From: Thermohalobaculum sp038528605 | Lineage (GTDB): Bacteria; Pseudomonadota; Alphaproteobacteria; Rhodobacterales; Rhodobacteraceae | DNA length: 30,056 nucleotides | NCBI GenBank assembly: GCA_038528605.1 | Contig: JBCBEP010000035.1 | Location: 1-30,056 of the forward strand | Direction: 5' to 3' | Part shown: one piece after another, positions 16,756 to 23,422 of the stretch | Numbering within the stretch: the stretch's first letter is position 1 | How the letters are laid out: the number at the start of each line of letters is the position of its first letter | Notes under the pieces: model-generated | What the model was told of the DNA's origin: nothing | The model's database searches: none | What the model saw: the letters and a program-made list of their open reading frames with translations, nothing else | Made by a program: the position numbers and the translations under genes

Positions 16756-16770
16756 GAACATAGCATCAAC
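16756..16770 (-). promoter_or_regulatory. Degenerate second LexA-like box
   Basis: GAAC-atagcat-CAAC on the plus strand reads GTTG-N7-GTTC on the minus strand, one mismatch from the GTTC-N7-GTTC pattern. It lies 25 bases downstream of the perfect box and 26 bases before the ATG of the 42-codon gene, so it would flank the likely transcription start. It is weak on its own. Confidence 0.25.
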
Positions 16771-16795
16771 GAAGCGATGACACCGGAGAGATGCC

Positions 16796-16924
16796 ATGAC
16801 CGTTATCCGTGAGGCCCGCAAGTTTCTCGTGAACTCCCCTGCCGAGGCTGCGGCCGATGTGGCGGGTTTGGCTGGCATTTGCGCCGTCGTGTTCTGCGGC
16901 TTCGTTCTGCCGGTTCTGCTCTGA
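16796..16924 (+). CDS. Small single-span membrane peptide, 42 residues
   Basis: A short ORF with strong initiation signals: GGAGAG at 16785-16790 and a 5-base spacer to ATG. The product begins MTVIREARKFLVNSPAEAAA and continues with a hydrophobic helix of about 20 residues to the end (VAGLAGICAVV, then FCGFVLPVLL), with two Cys in the helix. Basic residues at 5, 8 and 9 predict an N-in orientation in the inner membrane. I do not recognise it. A LexA-type box lies upstream and a Rho-independent terminator at 17058-17088 downstream, so it looks like its own small transcription unit. SOS-induced membrane peptides that block division (SidA in Caulobacter, 29 residues) are a functional analogy only; no homology is claimed. 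Confidence 0.7.
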   Translation: MTVIREARKFLVNSPAEAAADVAGLAGICAVVFCGFVLPVLL

Positions 16925-17057
16925 GGGGCAGGCTGCGTCTCGCCCGCGGCGCTGCTGCGGGCGGCTTTCGCCCGGCCGCTGATCGGTCGCGGCGGGGACG
17001 GTTCCGGTCCCACCCCTGATTCCGATCCGTCCGGCCGCTCTGCCAGGCCGCCACCTT
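16925..17057 (+). other. Structured 3' region of the small peptide gene
   Basis: Between the peptide stop codon and the terminator are at least two short hairpins: CGGGCG/CGCCCG (16958-16963 and 16969-16974, 5-base loop) and GGGAC/GTCCC (16995-16999 and 17007-17011, 7-base loop). No ORF looks coding. It may be only an untranslated tail, or a 3'-derived small RNA. Confidence 0.4.
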
Positions 17058-17088
17058 CGCCGGCGTCCTTGTGGCGCCGGCGTTTTTT
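17058..17088 (+). terminator. Rho-independent terminator
   Basis: CGCCGGCG (17058-17065) pairs with CGCCGGCG (17075-17082) around a 9-base loop and is followed directly by six T residues (17083-17088). This is the clearest intrinsic terminator in the window. It should end the transcript of the 42-codon gene, and of recG if that reads through. It lies 48 bases from the 3' end of the convergent minus-strand gene. Confidence 0.85.
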
Positions 17089-17136
17089 GTTCGATTGGCT
17101 GGGGCAGGGTGGGCCGACTGGCTGTTCTGGCAGCCT

Positions 17137-18144
17137 TCAGTGGCCCCCGGCGGCTGCTGTCTTGTCCCGCCATTCGAAGAGGTGCTCACGCCGGCGCTTC
17201 TGGCCGTTGCCGAAATCGTGGCCGCCGGCTTCCGCGGCCTCGGCCCAGTCGAGCGCCGTGATGCGTGCATCCTCCGATATCCCCGCAAGATCATCACCGA
17301 GCCCAGCGCGCAGCCGCGAGACGAGGGAGAGCACTGCATCGAGCCGGTGGCCCTGCAGCGGGCGATTGGCGAGGGCGCGGTCGAAGGCGTGAATGCGGGT
17401 CTCAGCCGCGGCCCTGAAGGCGAGCACCGCATCTTCCTTCGCTTCGGTCATGGCATGGCGCGAGGAGGCGAAATACGAGCGGACAGCGGCGTTCTGCTCG
17501 CCATTCCGCTGCAGCTCATAGAGGGCGCCCTCGAAACCGTCATGGCTTCGCCCAGCGGAGGCCGGGACGCTGACGGCGCCACGGAAGAGATCGATGGTGA
17601 TCGGCGTGTGATCGGTGCCCGCCGGGCGGACCATCAAGATGTCGAAATCGCCCGACACCTCTAGGAACTCGAATGCTCCGAGGGTTCTGCAGAACTCAAG
17701 AGCAGCGCCGAACGCATCCATCTCGGCGCTGTCGACCATTCGCGTCGGGCTCGTCTCGTCCAGCGCTTCCATCGTGTCTGCGCCGCTCTCCGTATTCGCG
17801 AAGGTAAGCGTTGCGGAGCCGTTTTTGCCAATTGCCCGCCGCGCAACCCCGCGCAGAGCATGAGGCACAGTGAGGAAATGCTGATCCCGACCCTCGGTCC
17901 AGATAGCGCCGGTTTTGTTCTCGCGTGCGCGGATGGTCACGGTAACACCGGGAAACCCACCACCTCTTACCGCTGCAAGGTGCCGGGACAGCTTCAGGTC
18001 GAAATCCGTGAACACGTTTCGCGAAACCACATGCGAGATCACGCAGGGGTGGTCATCCACAACATCTTCATACTGAACGTCCATGAGCGGGATGCGCTCA
18101 ACGCTCGGCTGAACCACTGTTTCGAAAAGAGTAAAGTCACGCAT
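17137..18144 (-). CDS. Hypothetical protein, 335 residues
   Basis: I do not recognise this protein. The start chosen is the ATG at 18142-18144 (MRDFTLFETVVQPSVERIPL); a GTG two codons upstream is the alternative, and neither has a strong ribosome binding site. There is no signal peptide or membrane segment, so it should be cytoplasmic. The first third is beta-rich (DDHPCVISHVV, GVTVTIRARENKTG), the middle has EFLEVSGDFDILMV and ITIDLFRGAVSVP, and the last third is helical and charged, ending in KRRREHLFEWRDKTAAAGGH. Composition is that of a real protein. Codon use is less GC-biased than in recG or hflX. It lies downstream of hflX on the same strand with a 150-base gap. Confidence 0.7.
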   Translation of the reverse strand: MRDFTLFETVVQPSVERIPLMDVQYEDVVDDHPCVISHVVSRNVFTDFDLKLSRHLAAVRGGGFPGVTVTIRARENKTGAIWTEGRDQHFLTVPHALRGVARRAIGKNGSATLTFANTESGADTMEALDETSPTRMVDSAEMDAFGAALEFCRTLGAFEFLEVSGDFDILMVRPAGTDHTPITIDLFRGAVSVPASAGRSHDGFEGALYELQRNGEQNAAVRSYFASSRHAMTEAKEDAVLAFRAAAETRIHAFDRALANRPLQGHRLDAVLSLVSRLRAGLGDDLAGISEDARITALDWAEAAEAGGHDFGNGQKRRREHLFEWRDKTAAAGGH

Positions 18145-18180
18145 CAGCACACCACACTCGCCACGATCAAATGGTGCCGC

Positions 18181-18208
18181 ACCCTACGTTACGAAAGAGT
18201 GAACGCAA
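18181..18208 (-). promoter_or_regulatory. Weak candidate promoter for the 335-residue gene
   Basis: On the minus strand TTGCGT (18203-18208) and TAGGGT (18181-18186) are 16 bases apart, lying about 40 bases before the ATG. The -10 matches the consensus at only three positions. A small hairpin GTGAG/CTCAC (18210-18214, 18219-18223) lies just upstream. The gap 18145-18294 is more AT-rich than average, which fits a promoter region. Confidence 0.25.
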
Positions 18209-18294
18209 AGTGAGGTTTCTCACCATCCGAGCATCTTTCGCCCGCCTCAACCACTGCGCGCTATACCCAGAAGCAATATTATGTTCGCGAAATG

Positions 18295-19590
18295 CTATTG
18301 GGCTGCGAGGCTATCCCTTCGAGTCACATGAACATCCTCGGGAAAGGCTTTGCGGAACTGAAAGAATTCCCGCTCGGTGATCTCCACGGTGAGATGAACG
18401 CCCTCGGCCGCATCGTCGCGGCCCCGAACATCGGCGTGGCGATAGAGCCACGCCACCGCCGCGCCGCTCTCATGCCCGAGCATCAGGCCGAGCCGCAGGC
18501 GGCGTGGAAAGAGGCATTCTTCGATGGTTTCCAGCAATGCGTCGATGTTCTCACCGGAAACCGCCGATACGCCGACAATCGATTCGCTGAAGCCGCGCGC
18601 CGTGCGCCCGCGTGCCTCGGCCGGCAATAGGTCGATCTTGTTCTGCACCTCGACGATCGCCTCGCGCGCCGGCGCCTCCACCCCCAGCGCCTCGAGCACG
18701 GCCAGAACATCACGCGCCTGACCCTCCGTGTCGGGATGCGAGATGTCGCGGACATGAAGAATGATGTCCGCCTCGAGCACCTCTTCGAGCGTTGCCCTGA
18801 AGGCCGCCACAAGCTGCGTCGGCAGATCCGAAATGAACCCCACGGTATCGGAAAGGATGCAGATCCGCCCGGATGGCAGCTTCAGGCGGCGCATCGTCGG
18901 GTCGAGCGTCGCGAAGAGCATGTCCTCGGCCATGACATTCGCGGCGGTCAGGTAGTTGAAAAGAGTGGATTTTCCAGCGTTGGTATAGCCGACAAGCGCT
19001 ACCACCGGCTGCGGCACCTTCGCCCGCTTTTGGCGGTGCAGCGCGCGTGTCTTGACCACCTTCTCCAGCTGGCGGCGGAGCTTGGTGATCTTCTCGTCGA
19101 TCATCCGTCGATCCGCCTCGATCTGCGTCTCGCCGGGGCCGCCCATGAAACCCACACCGCCGCGCTGGCGTTCGAGATGGGTCCAGGACCGGACGAGCCG
19201 CGATTTCTGGTAGGTGAGGTGCGCAAGTTCAACCTGCAGCACACCTTCCCGCGTCTGCGCCCGTTCGCCGAAGATCTCCAGGATCAGCCCCGTGCGATCC
19301 AGCACCTTGGCCTTCCACGCCCGCTCGAGATTGCGCTGCTGCACCGGGCTGAGCGCACCGTTAACAATCACGACGTCGATTTCCTGCGCCTCGAAGCGCC
19401 GCCCCAGTTCCTCGACCTTGCCGGGACCGATGAGCGTTGCAGGATTGGGCTTTGGCACCACCGCAATGTCCGCATCCACCGGCGATATATCGATGGCTGC
19501 CGTCAGGCTCACGGTTTCCGCGAGCGCCCGATCTGGGTCGGGCGCGTCGGGTGCTTTGAGATCAAGATGCAGGACAAAGGCGCGGGTCAC
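18295..19590 (-). CDS. hflX: GTPase HflX
   Basis: Ribosome-associated GTPase that splits stalled or hibernating ribosomes. The start is GTG at 19588-19590 with AGGGG four bases upstream; TRAFVLHLD is the usual beginning in this group. The N-terminal HflX domain contains LIGPGKVEEL and the glycine-rich GVGFMGGPGETQIEADRR segment that precedes the GTPase domain. G motifs: GYTNAGKST at 201-209 (G1), DTVGF at 248-252 (G3), NKID at 317-320 (G4) and SAVSG (G5). The 431-residue length is normal. hfq lies 40 bases upstream on the same strand, the conserved hfq-hflX pairing. Confidence 0.97.
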   Translation of the reverse strand: MTRAFVLHLDLKAPDAPDPDRALAETVSLTAAIDISPVDADIAVVPKPNPATLIGPGKVEELGRRFEAQEIDVVIVNGALSPVQQRNLERAWKAKVLDRTGLILEIFGERAQTREGVLQVELAHLTYQKSRLVRSWTHLERQRGGVGFMGGPGETQIEADRRMIDEKITKLRRQLEKVVKTRALHRQKRAKVPQPVVALVGYTNAGKSTLFNYLTAANVMAEDMLFATLDPTMRRLKLPSGRICILSDTVGFISDLPTQLVAAFRATLEEVLEADIILHVRDISHPDTEGQARDVLAVLEALGVEAPAREAIVEVQNKIDLLPAEARGRTARGFSESIVGVSAVSGENIDALLETIEECLFPRRLRLGLMLGHESGAAVAWLYRHADVRGRDDAAEGVHLTVEITEREFFQFRKAFPEDVHVTRRDSLAAQ

Positions 19591-19630
19591 GCGGCCCCTG
19601 CCCCCGCCGCTTCCTTGCCTCGGCCCGGCC

Positions 19631-19873
19631 TCACTCGGCCTGGTCCTGATCGTAGAGGCTGAAGGGTTGACCCGGCATCACGGTCGAAATCGCGTGCTTG
19701 TAGACGAGTTGAGATTGCCCGTCCCGCCGAAGCAGCACACAGAAATTATCAAACCAGGTGATAACGCCCTGTAACTTCACGCCATTGACAAGAAATACCG
19801 TTACCGGAATTTTCTGTTTGCGGATATGGTTGAGGAAGACGTCCTGCAAGTTTTGTTTATTTTCGCTGGCCAT
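19631..19873 (-). CDS. hfq: RNA chaperone Hfq
   Basis: Sm-like hexameric protein that helps small RNAs pair with mRNAs. The start ATG at 19871-19873 gives MASENKQNLQDVFLNHIRKQ, the classic N-terminus; an in-frame ATG 16 codons upstream is not supported. Sm1 is KIPVTVFLVNGVKLQGVITWFD and Sm2 is the stretch with VYKHAIST. The Q8/Q-type proximal RNA-binding residues of the NLQD segment and the YKHA motif are intact. The 80-residue form has almost no C-terminal tail, as is usual in alphaproteobacteria. An AGG lies about 8 bases upstream. trkH ends 70 bases before it on the same strand. Confidence 0.97.
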   Translation of the reverse strand: MASENKQNLQDVFLNHIRKQKIPVTVFLVNGVKLQGVITWFDNFCVLLRRDGQSQLVYKHAISTVMPGQPFSLYDQDQAE

Positions 19874-19943
19874 TCTTATGCCTGTCTGTTCATTGGTGTT
19901 CCACGCAGCGGTTGCCGCCACGCCACACGCCCGAACATGGCGC

Positions 19944-21572
19944 TTAGTTTGCTGTGTTTCCAGAAGTTTTTCGCGACGGGAGCAGAGATTGCAGCGTCTC
20001 GCGACGGAAAAGCGCTATCACCGCCAGCGTCTCCATCCGTCCGAGGATCATGCCAGCGGCGCAAACCGCGCGTTGTGCCGGGTCGAGCAGCGCGTAGCTT
20101 TCGTGTCCCTGCGCCACGAAACCAAAGACAGGGCCCGTGTTGGAGACGGCGGATACCGCGGCGATGAAGGCAGGCTCGAACGCCAGGCCGGTGAGGGCGA
20201 GCGCGAAGGCGACGAGGAGCACGGCGCCGGCATAGAGCATGATGAAGGCCCAGCCCAGGAACGCCCCCTCGCCAACGAGACCGCGCAACCCTGCCCCGAC
20301 ACCGGTGCCAGAGCCGCCGACGACACTGGGTTGCGCCAAGCGGTCGATCTCGCGCAGGCCGTGGCGGATGAGGGCAGCTGCACGAATGAGTTTTATGCCC
20401 CCGGCCGTGGTCGCCGCACCGCCGCCTATGGCCGCGAGGCCGAGGAGCAGCAGCGTCGGGTTGTCGAGCCCCGCCCAGGTGCGCGCGCCTTCCCACGCCG
20501 CCGCTTCATAGCCTGTTGTCGTGAGAAAGCTGAGTGTTGTGAAAAGGATGCCCCAGAGAGATGAGAGCGCATCGACACCGTTTTCGCCCATGTCGAGCTC
20601 GAAGGCCGCGAACCAGTGCCGGAGGAACAGCCCAAGCGTCGCGAGCCCGATGATAATGCCCATGAGGCGCAGTTCGGGGTCGCGCCGCAGGGAGACATCG
20701 CGGCCAATCCGGCTCGCCCGCCCGTAAAGGCGGGAGGTGCAGGCGGCCAGCAGAAAGACCGCCGCCACAGCCTCGGCCGCCACATTGTCGAAGGCGGGAA
20801 GCATCGGCTTGTCCGGCGAAATGCCGCTGGTGGAGATGATGCCGAGGGCGTGGATCACGCTCGTCAGGTCAAGCGGCTGAGCGCTGCCGATAAGGATGAT
20901 CAACGCCGCGGTGAGCCCTGAATAGACGGGAAGAATGGTCCGAAGTGCCCGCCGAAGCCGGTCCCCCACAGGCGGCGTCCGCGCCCCAAGCTCCGCCAGG
21001 CGTACATCCCCCGTCTCGACGCCCGCTGCGCTGGCCGTTGGCGTTGTCACCTCGAACCCACCCATGCGCCGCGGGGCCAGCACCACGTAAGCGGCCGTCA
21101 GCGTCAGCAACCCGCCCAGCCAGCTGACGACGCCGCGCCAGAGATGCACCGCATCCGGCACGGTGCTCGGCTGCGCGTAGCCGGTGCTCCCGGTGGTGGT
21201 GAAGCACGCGACCATCTCGAACCAGGCGCCCACCCACCCGATGGAAGGCGTCAACAAAACTAACGGGATAGCGGCGAAAACCGGTAACACCGCCCAGGCG
21301 ACGAGGAGGGAGGCAAGCTCTGTCTGGGCGCTGCTCTCGCGCGCGCGGCTCGCCAGCGCGACATGTGAGATGGCGGCTGCGAAAGCGGTGAAGAGCCCGC
21401 CGTATAGAAAGGCGCGTGCTGAGCGCTCGTCCCCCGCCAGAAGCGCGTAGACCAGCGGCACGATCATCGCGATTGCCAGCAGACCGAGCGCGGGGCCGAA
21501 GAGGGGCGCTTCCTCGCGGCCCCGTTCGCGCCGCTGCCGGGCGCGCATGGTTCTGCGCGGGGGCGCTGCCAT
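19944..21572 (-). CDS. trkH: Trk potassium uptake system membrane subunit TrkH
   Basis: Inner-membrane K+ channel/transporter subunit that works with TrkA. The 542-residue protein has a basic cytoplasmic N-terminus and at least ten hydrophobic helices. The four pore-loop repeats of the family are visible: TTTGSTGYA, STSGISPDK, LTTTGYEAAAW and VSNTGPVFG, each with the selectivity-filter glycine. The ATG lies 2 bases after the trkA stop codon, so the two are cotranscribed and probably translationally coupled. The ORF ends with TAA 70 bases before hfq. Confidence 0.95.
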   Translation of the reverse strand: MAAPPRRTMRARQRRERGREEAPLFGPALGLLAIAMIVPLVYALLAGDERSARAFLYGGLFTAFAAAISHVALASRARESSAQTELASLLVAWAVLPVFAAIPLVLLTPSIGWVGAWFEMVACFTTTGSTGYAQPSTVPDAVHLWRGVVSWLGGLLTLTAAYVVLAPRRMGGFEVTTPTASAAGVETGDVRLAELGARTPPVGDRLRRALRTILPVYSGLTAALIILIGSAQPLDLTSVIHALGIISTSGISPDKPMLPAFDNVAAEAVAAVFLLAACTSRLYGRASRIGRDVSLRRDPELRLMGIIIGLATLGLFLRHWFAAFELDMGENGVDALSSLWGILFTTLSFLTTTGYEAAAWEGARTWAGLDNPTLLLLGLAAIGGGAATTAGGIKLIRAAALIRHGLREIDRLAQPSVVGGSGTGVGAGLRGLVGEGAFLGWAFIMLYAGAVLLVAFALALTGLAFEPAFIAAVSAVSNTGPVFGFVAQGHESYALLDPAQRAVCAAGMILGRMETLAVIALFRRETLQSLLPSRKTSGNTAN

Positions 21573-21574
21573 GG

Positions 21575-22948
21575 TCAGAAGAAATCGATGCTCACGCGGA
21601 ACATCGCCTCGACCTTCTGCACCGCGGAGCGCACGGCGAAGAGCACCATCACGTCGCCGACGGAGATCACGAGGTCCCCATGCGGCATGACGATGCCCTT
21701 GGAGGTCCGCACCGCGCCCACGATGGAGCCGCGCGGCAGGCTGATGTCCCGCAGGCGCTTGCCGGCGAGGGCCGAGGTGCTCATCACCTGCGCCTCGATC
21801 ACCTCCCCATCGCTCGCGCCGATGTTGTAGACTGCGCGGATCTTGCCGCGCCGCACATGGCGGAGGATCGAGCTCACGGTGGTCGCCCGTGGGTCGATCA
21901 GTGCGTCGACGCTGAGCGGGTCCGCCAGCCGGTCGAAAGTCGGGTCCTTCGAGAGCGCGATGGAGATCAGCGGGTTCATCTGTTCGGCCAGAGCGCAGGA
22001 GAGCAGGTTGGTCCGGTCGTCATCCGTCAGCGCCACGACGGCGTCGGCATCCTCGATGCCCGCCTCGAGCAGAATCCCGGCGTCGAGCGCATCGCCGTTG
22101 AGCACCACGGTGCGGCTCAGACGGTCCGCCGCGCGTTCGGCGCGCTCCCGGTCCCGCTCGATCATCGTGGCGCGGTGGTTCTGGCGCCGTTCAATCTCCC
22201 GGGCCACGCGCAGGCCCACATTGCCCGCGCCCACCACGATAATGCGCGAGGCGACGCGGTTCTTCTTCCCGAAGATGCCGAAGGTGCGCTGCACATCCTC
22301 CCGCGCCGCAACAAAGTAAACCTCGTCCTCCGGGAACAGCTGGTCCTCGGCGGAGGCGACGAAGAGCTTCCCCTCCCGCCGGATCGCCACCACGATCGCA
22401 CGCAGGGTTGAGAACAGCTCCGTAAGCTGCCTGAGCGGCGTGTTCGTGACCGGGCAGCTCTCCTCCAGCTTGATGCCCACGAAGTTCACCTCGCCATCGA
22501 GGAACGGCTCAATATCGAAGGCGGCGGTGGCCTGCAGGCGGCGGAGGGTGACATGGGCCACCTCGCTCTCCGGGCTGATCACCACGTCGATGGGCATGTG
22601 ATCGCGGCGGAAGAGGTCCGACCATTCCGCTTCGAGGTAGCTCTCGGTGCGGATGCGCGCGATCTTGGTGGGCACTTCGAAGACCGAATGGGCCACCTGG
22701 CAGGCGACCATGTTCACCTCGTCCATCGAGGTGGCGGCGATGAGCATATCGCAGTCCTGCGCGCCCGCGCGGGCCAGAATGTCCGGATGCGAGGCGAAGC
22801 CGATCACGCCGGAGACATCGTACATATCCGTCAGGCGCCGGACGAGGGCGCCATTATGGTCGATGACGGTGACGGAGTTGCCCTCGTCGGCGAGGTGACG
22901 CGCAATTTGCGAGCCCACCTGCCCCGCGCCGCAGACCAACACTTGCAT
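21575..22948 (-). CDS. trkA: Trk system potassium uptake regulatory protein TrkA
   Basis: Cytoplasmic nucleotide-binding subunit that gates TrkH in response to NAD(H) or ATP/ADP. The 457-residue protein shows the expected duplicated RCK architecture: a first Rossmann fold starting MQVLVCGAGQVGSQIARHL, an RCK_C domain, a second Rossmann fold starting IIVVGAGNVGLRVAREI, and a second RCK_C domain at the end (DLVISVGDVMVLFAVR). Acidic residues after strand beta-2 (VTVID, ATMIERD) fit dinucleotide binding. It is the first gene after a 118-base gap that contains a TTGACA promoter-like sequence and an inverted repeat; trkH follows 2 bases downstream. Confidence 0.96.
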   Translation of the reverse strand: MQVLVCGAGQVGSQIARHLADEGNSVTVIDHNGALVRRLTDMYDVSGVIGFASHPDILARAGAQDCDMLIAATSMDEVNMVACQVAHSVFEVPTKIARIRTESYLEAEWSDLFRRDHMPIDVVISPESEVAHVTLRRLQATAAFDIEPFLDGEVNFVGIKLEESCPVTNTPLRQLTELFSTLRAIVVAIRREGKLFVASAEDQLFPEDEVYFVAAREDVQRTFGIFGKKNRVASRIIVVGAGNVGLRVAREIERRQNHRATMIERDRERAERAADRLSRTVVLNGDALDAGILLEAGIEDADAVVALTDDDRTNLLSCALAEQMNPLISIALSKDPTFDRLADPLSVDALIDPRATTVSSILRHVRRGKIRAVYNIGASDGEVIEAQVMSTSALAGKRLRDISLPRGSIVGAVRTSKGIVMPHGDLVISVGDVMVLFAVRSAVQKVEAMFRVSIDFF

Positions 22949-22952
22949 GGAA

Positions 22953-22986
22953 CACCGTTCGCGGCCCTCGTGGTGGCGGAACGGTG
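22953..22986 (-). promoter_or_regulatory. Inverted repeat over the trkA -10 region and leader
   Basis: CACCGTTC (22953-22960) and GAACGGTG (22979-22986) form a perfect 8-bp inverted repeat with an 18-base spacer. One arm coincides with the candidate -10 element and the other ends 4 bases before the trkA ATG. Since the upstream arm includes the -10, a DNA operator is more likely than an RNA hairpin. Confidence 0.4.
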
Positions 22987-23009
22987 CGGCGGGGCGGCAG
23001 CGCTGTCAA
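22981..23009 (-). promoter_or_regulatory. Candidate trkAH promoter
   Basis: A perfect TTGACA (23004-23009 on the minus strand) is followed 17 bases later by CACCGT (22981-22986), a weak GC-rich -10 of the kind often seen in alphaproteobacteria. The start site would be near 22975, about 27 bases before the trkA ATG. It would allow trkA-trkH, and perhaps hfq-hflX, to be transcribed separately from the ntr genes. Confidence 0.45.
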
Positions 23010-23066
23010 GCAAGCCCGGCGCCGCGTGTGCCGTTCGCGTCCAGCCCTCCCGCAGGGCGATGAGGG

Positions 23067-23279
23067 TCAGTTCATGCGAAGCTCGGGTGACCGGTAGGCC
23101 CAGGCCACCGCGCCAGTGGCGTGAGGCGGCCAGTCGGCAGCGCGTTCCAGAGGCGTGATCAGCGCGCCCGGAAAGGGCAGCGCGGCCTTTGCCTCGCGGG
23201 CATTGCGCGCGCGGATATAGCCGCCACCAAGCTCTCGCCCGGCCGCCTCGTCGCAGATGAAGAAACTGTAGAACTGCAT
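23067..23279 (-). CDS. Small hypothetical protein, 70 residues
   Basis: I do not recognise a family. The ATG at 23277-23279 begins MQFYSFFICDEAAGRELGGG; the product has no signal peptide or membrane helix, and the YIRARNAREAKAALPFP segment looks like a strand followed by an amphipathic helix. A GGAG lies 11 bases upstream, which is far for a ribosome binding site. No good overlapping frame competes on the other strand except the N-terminal antisense frame of a longer shadow ORF. It lies between the second oxidoreductase gene (143 bases upstream) and trkA (118 bases downstream). Confidence 0.5.
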   Translation of the reverse strand: MQFYSFFICDEAAGRELGGGYIRARNAREAKAALPFPGALITPLERAADWPPHATGAVAWAYRSPELRMN

Positions 23280-23422
23280 AAGTCGTTAAGCTCCGGTCAG
23301 ATCCGAAACCGCAACGAACGAACGCTCTTCAGTGCGATACACAACCACCTCTTGGCACCTTTCCGACAGAAACGTGAACAGGCAGTTAATCTACGGCGGA
23401 AGATCTCGAGGATGGTGTGCGA

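Noticed and set aside
18145..18294. Possible short ORF in the gap after hflX
   Set aside because: No frame has a ribosome binding site or protein-like translation; better explained as a promoter region.
22178..22192. A second exact GTTC-N7-GTTC match
   Set aside because: It lies inside the trkA coding sequence, far from any start. Roughly one chance match is expected in a window of this size and composition, so it is taken as chance; it also lowers confidence in the box at 16717.
23313..23324. AACG repeated three times in tandem
   Set aside because: Too short to be an iteron, CRISPR or integration site; noted only as part of the composition change nearby.
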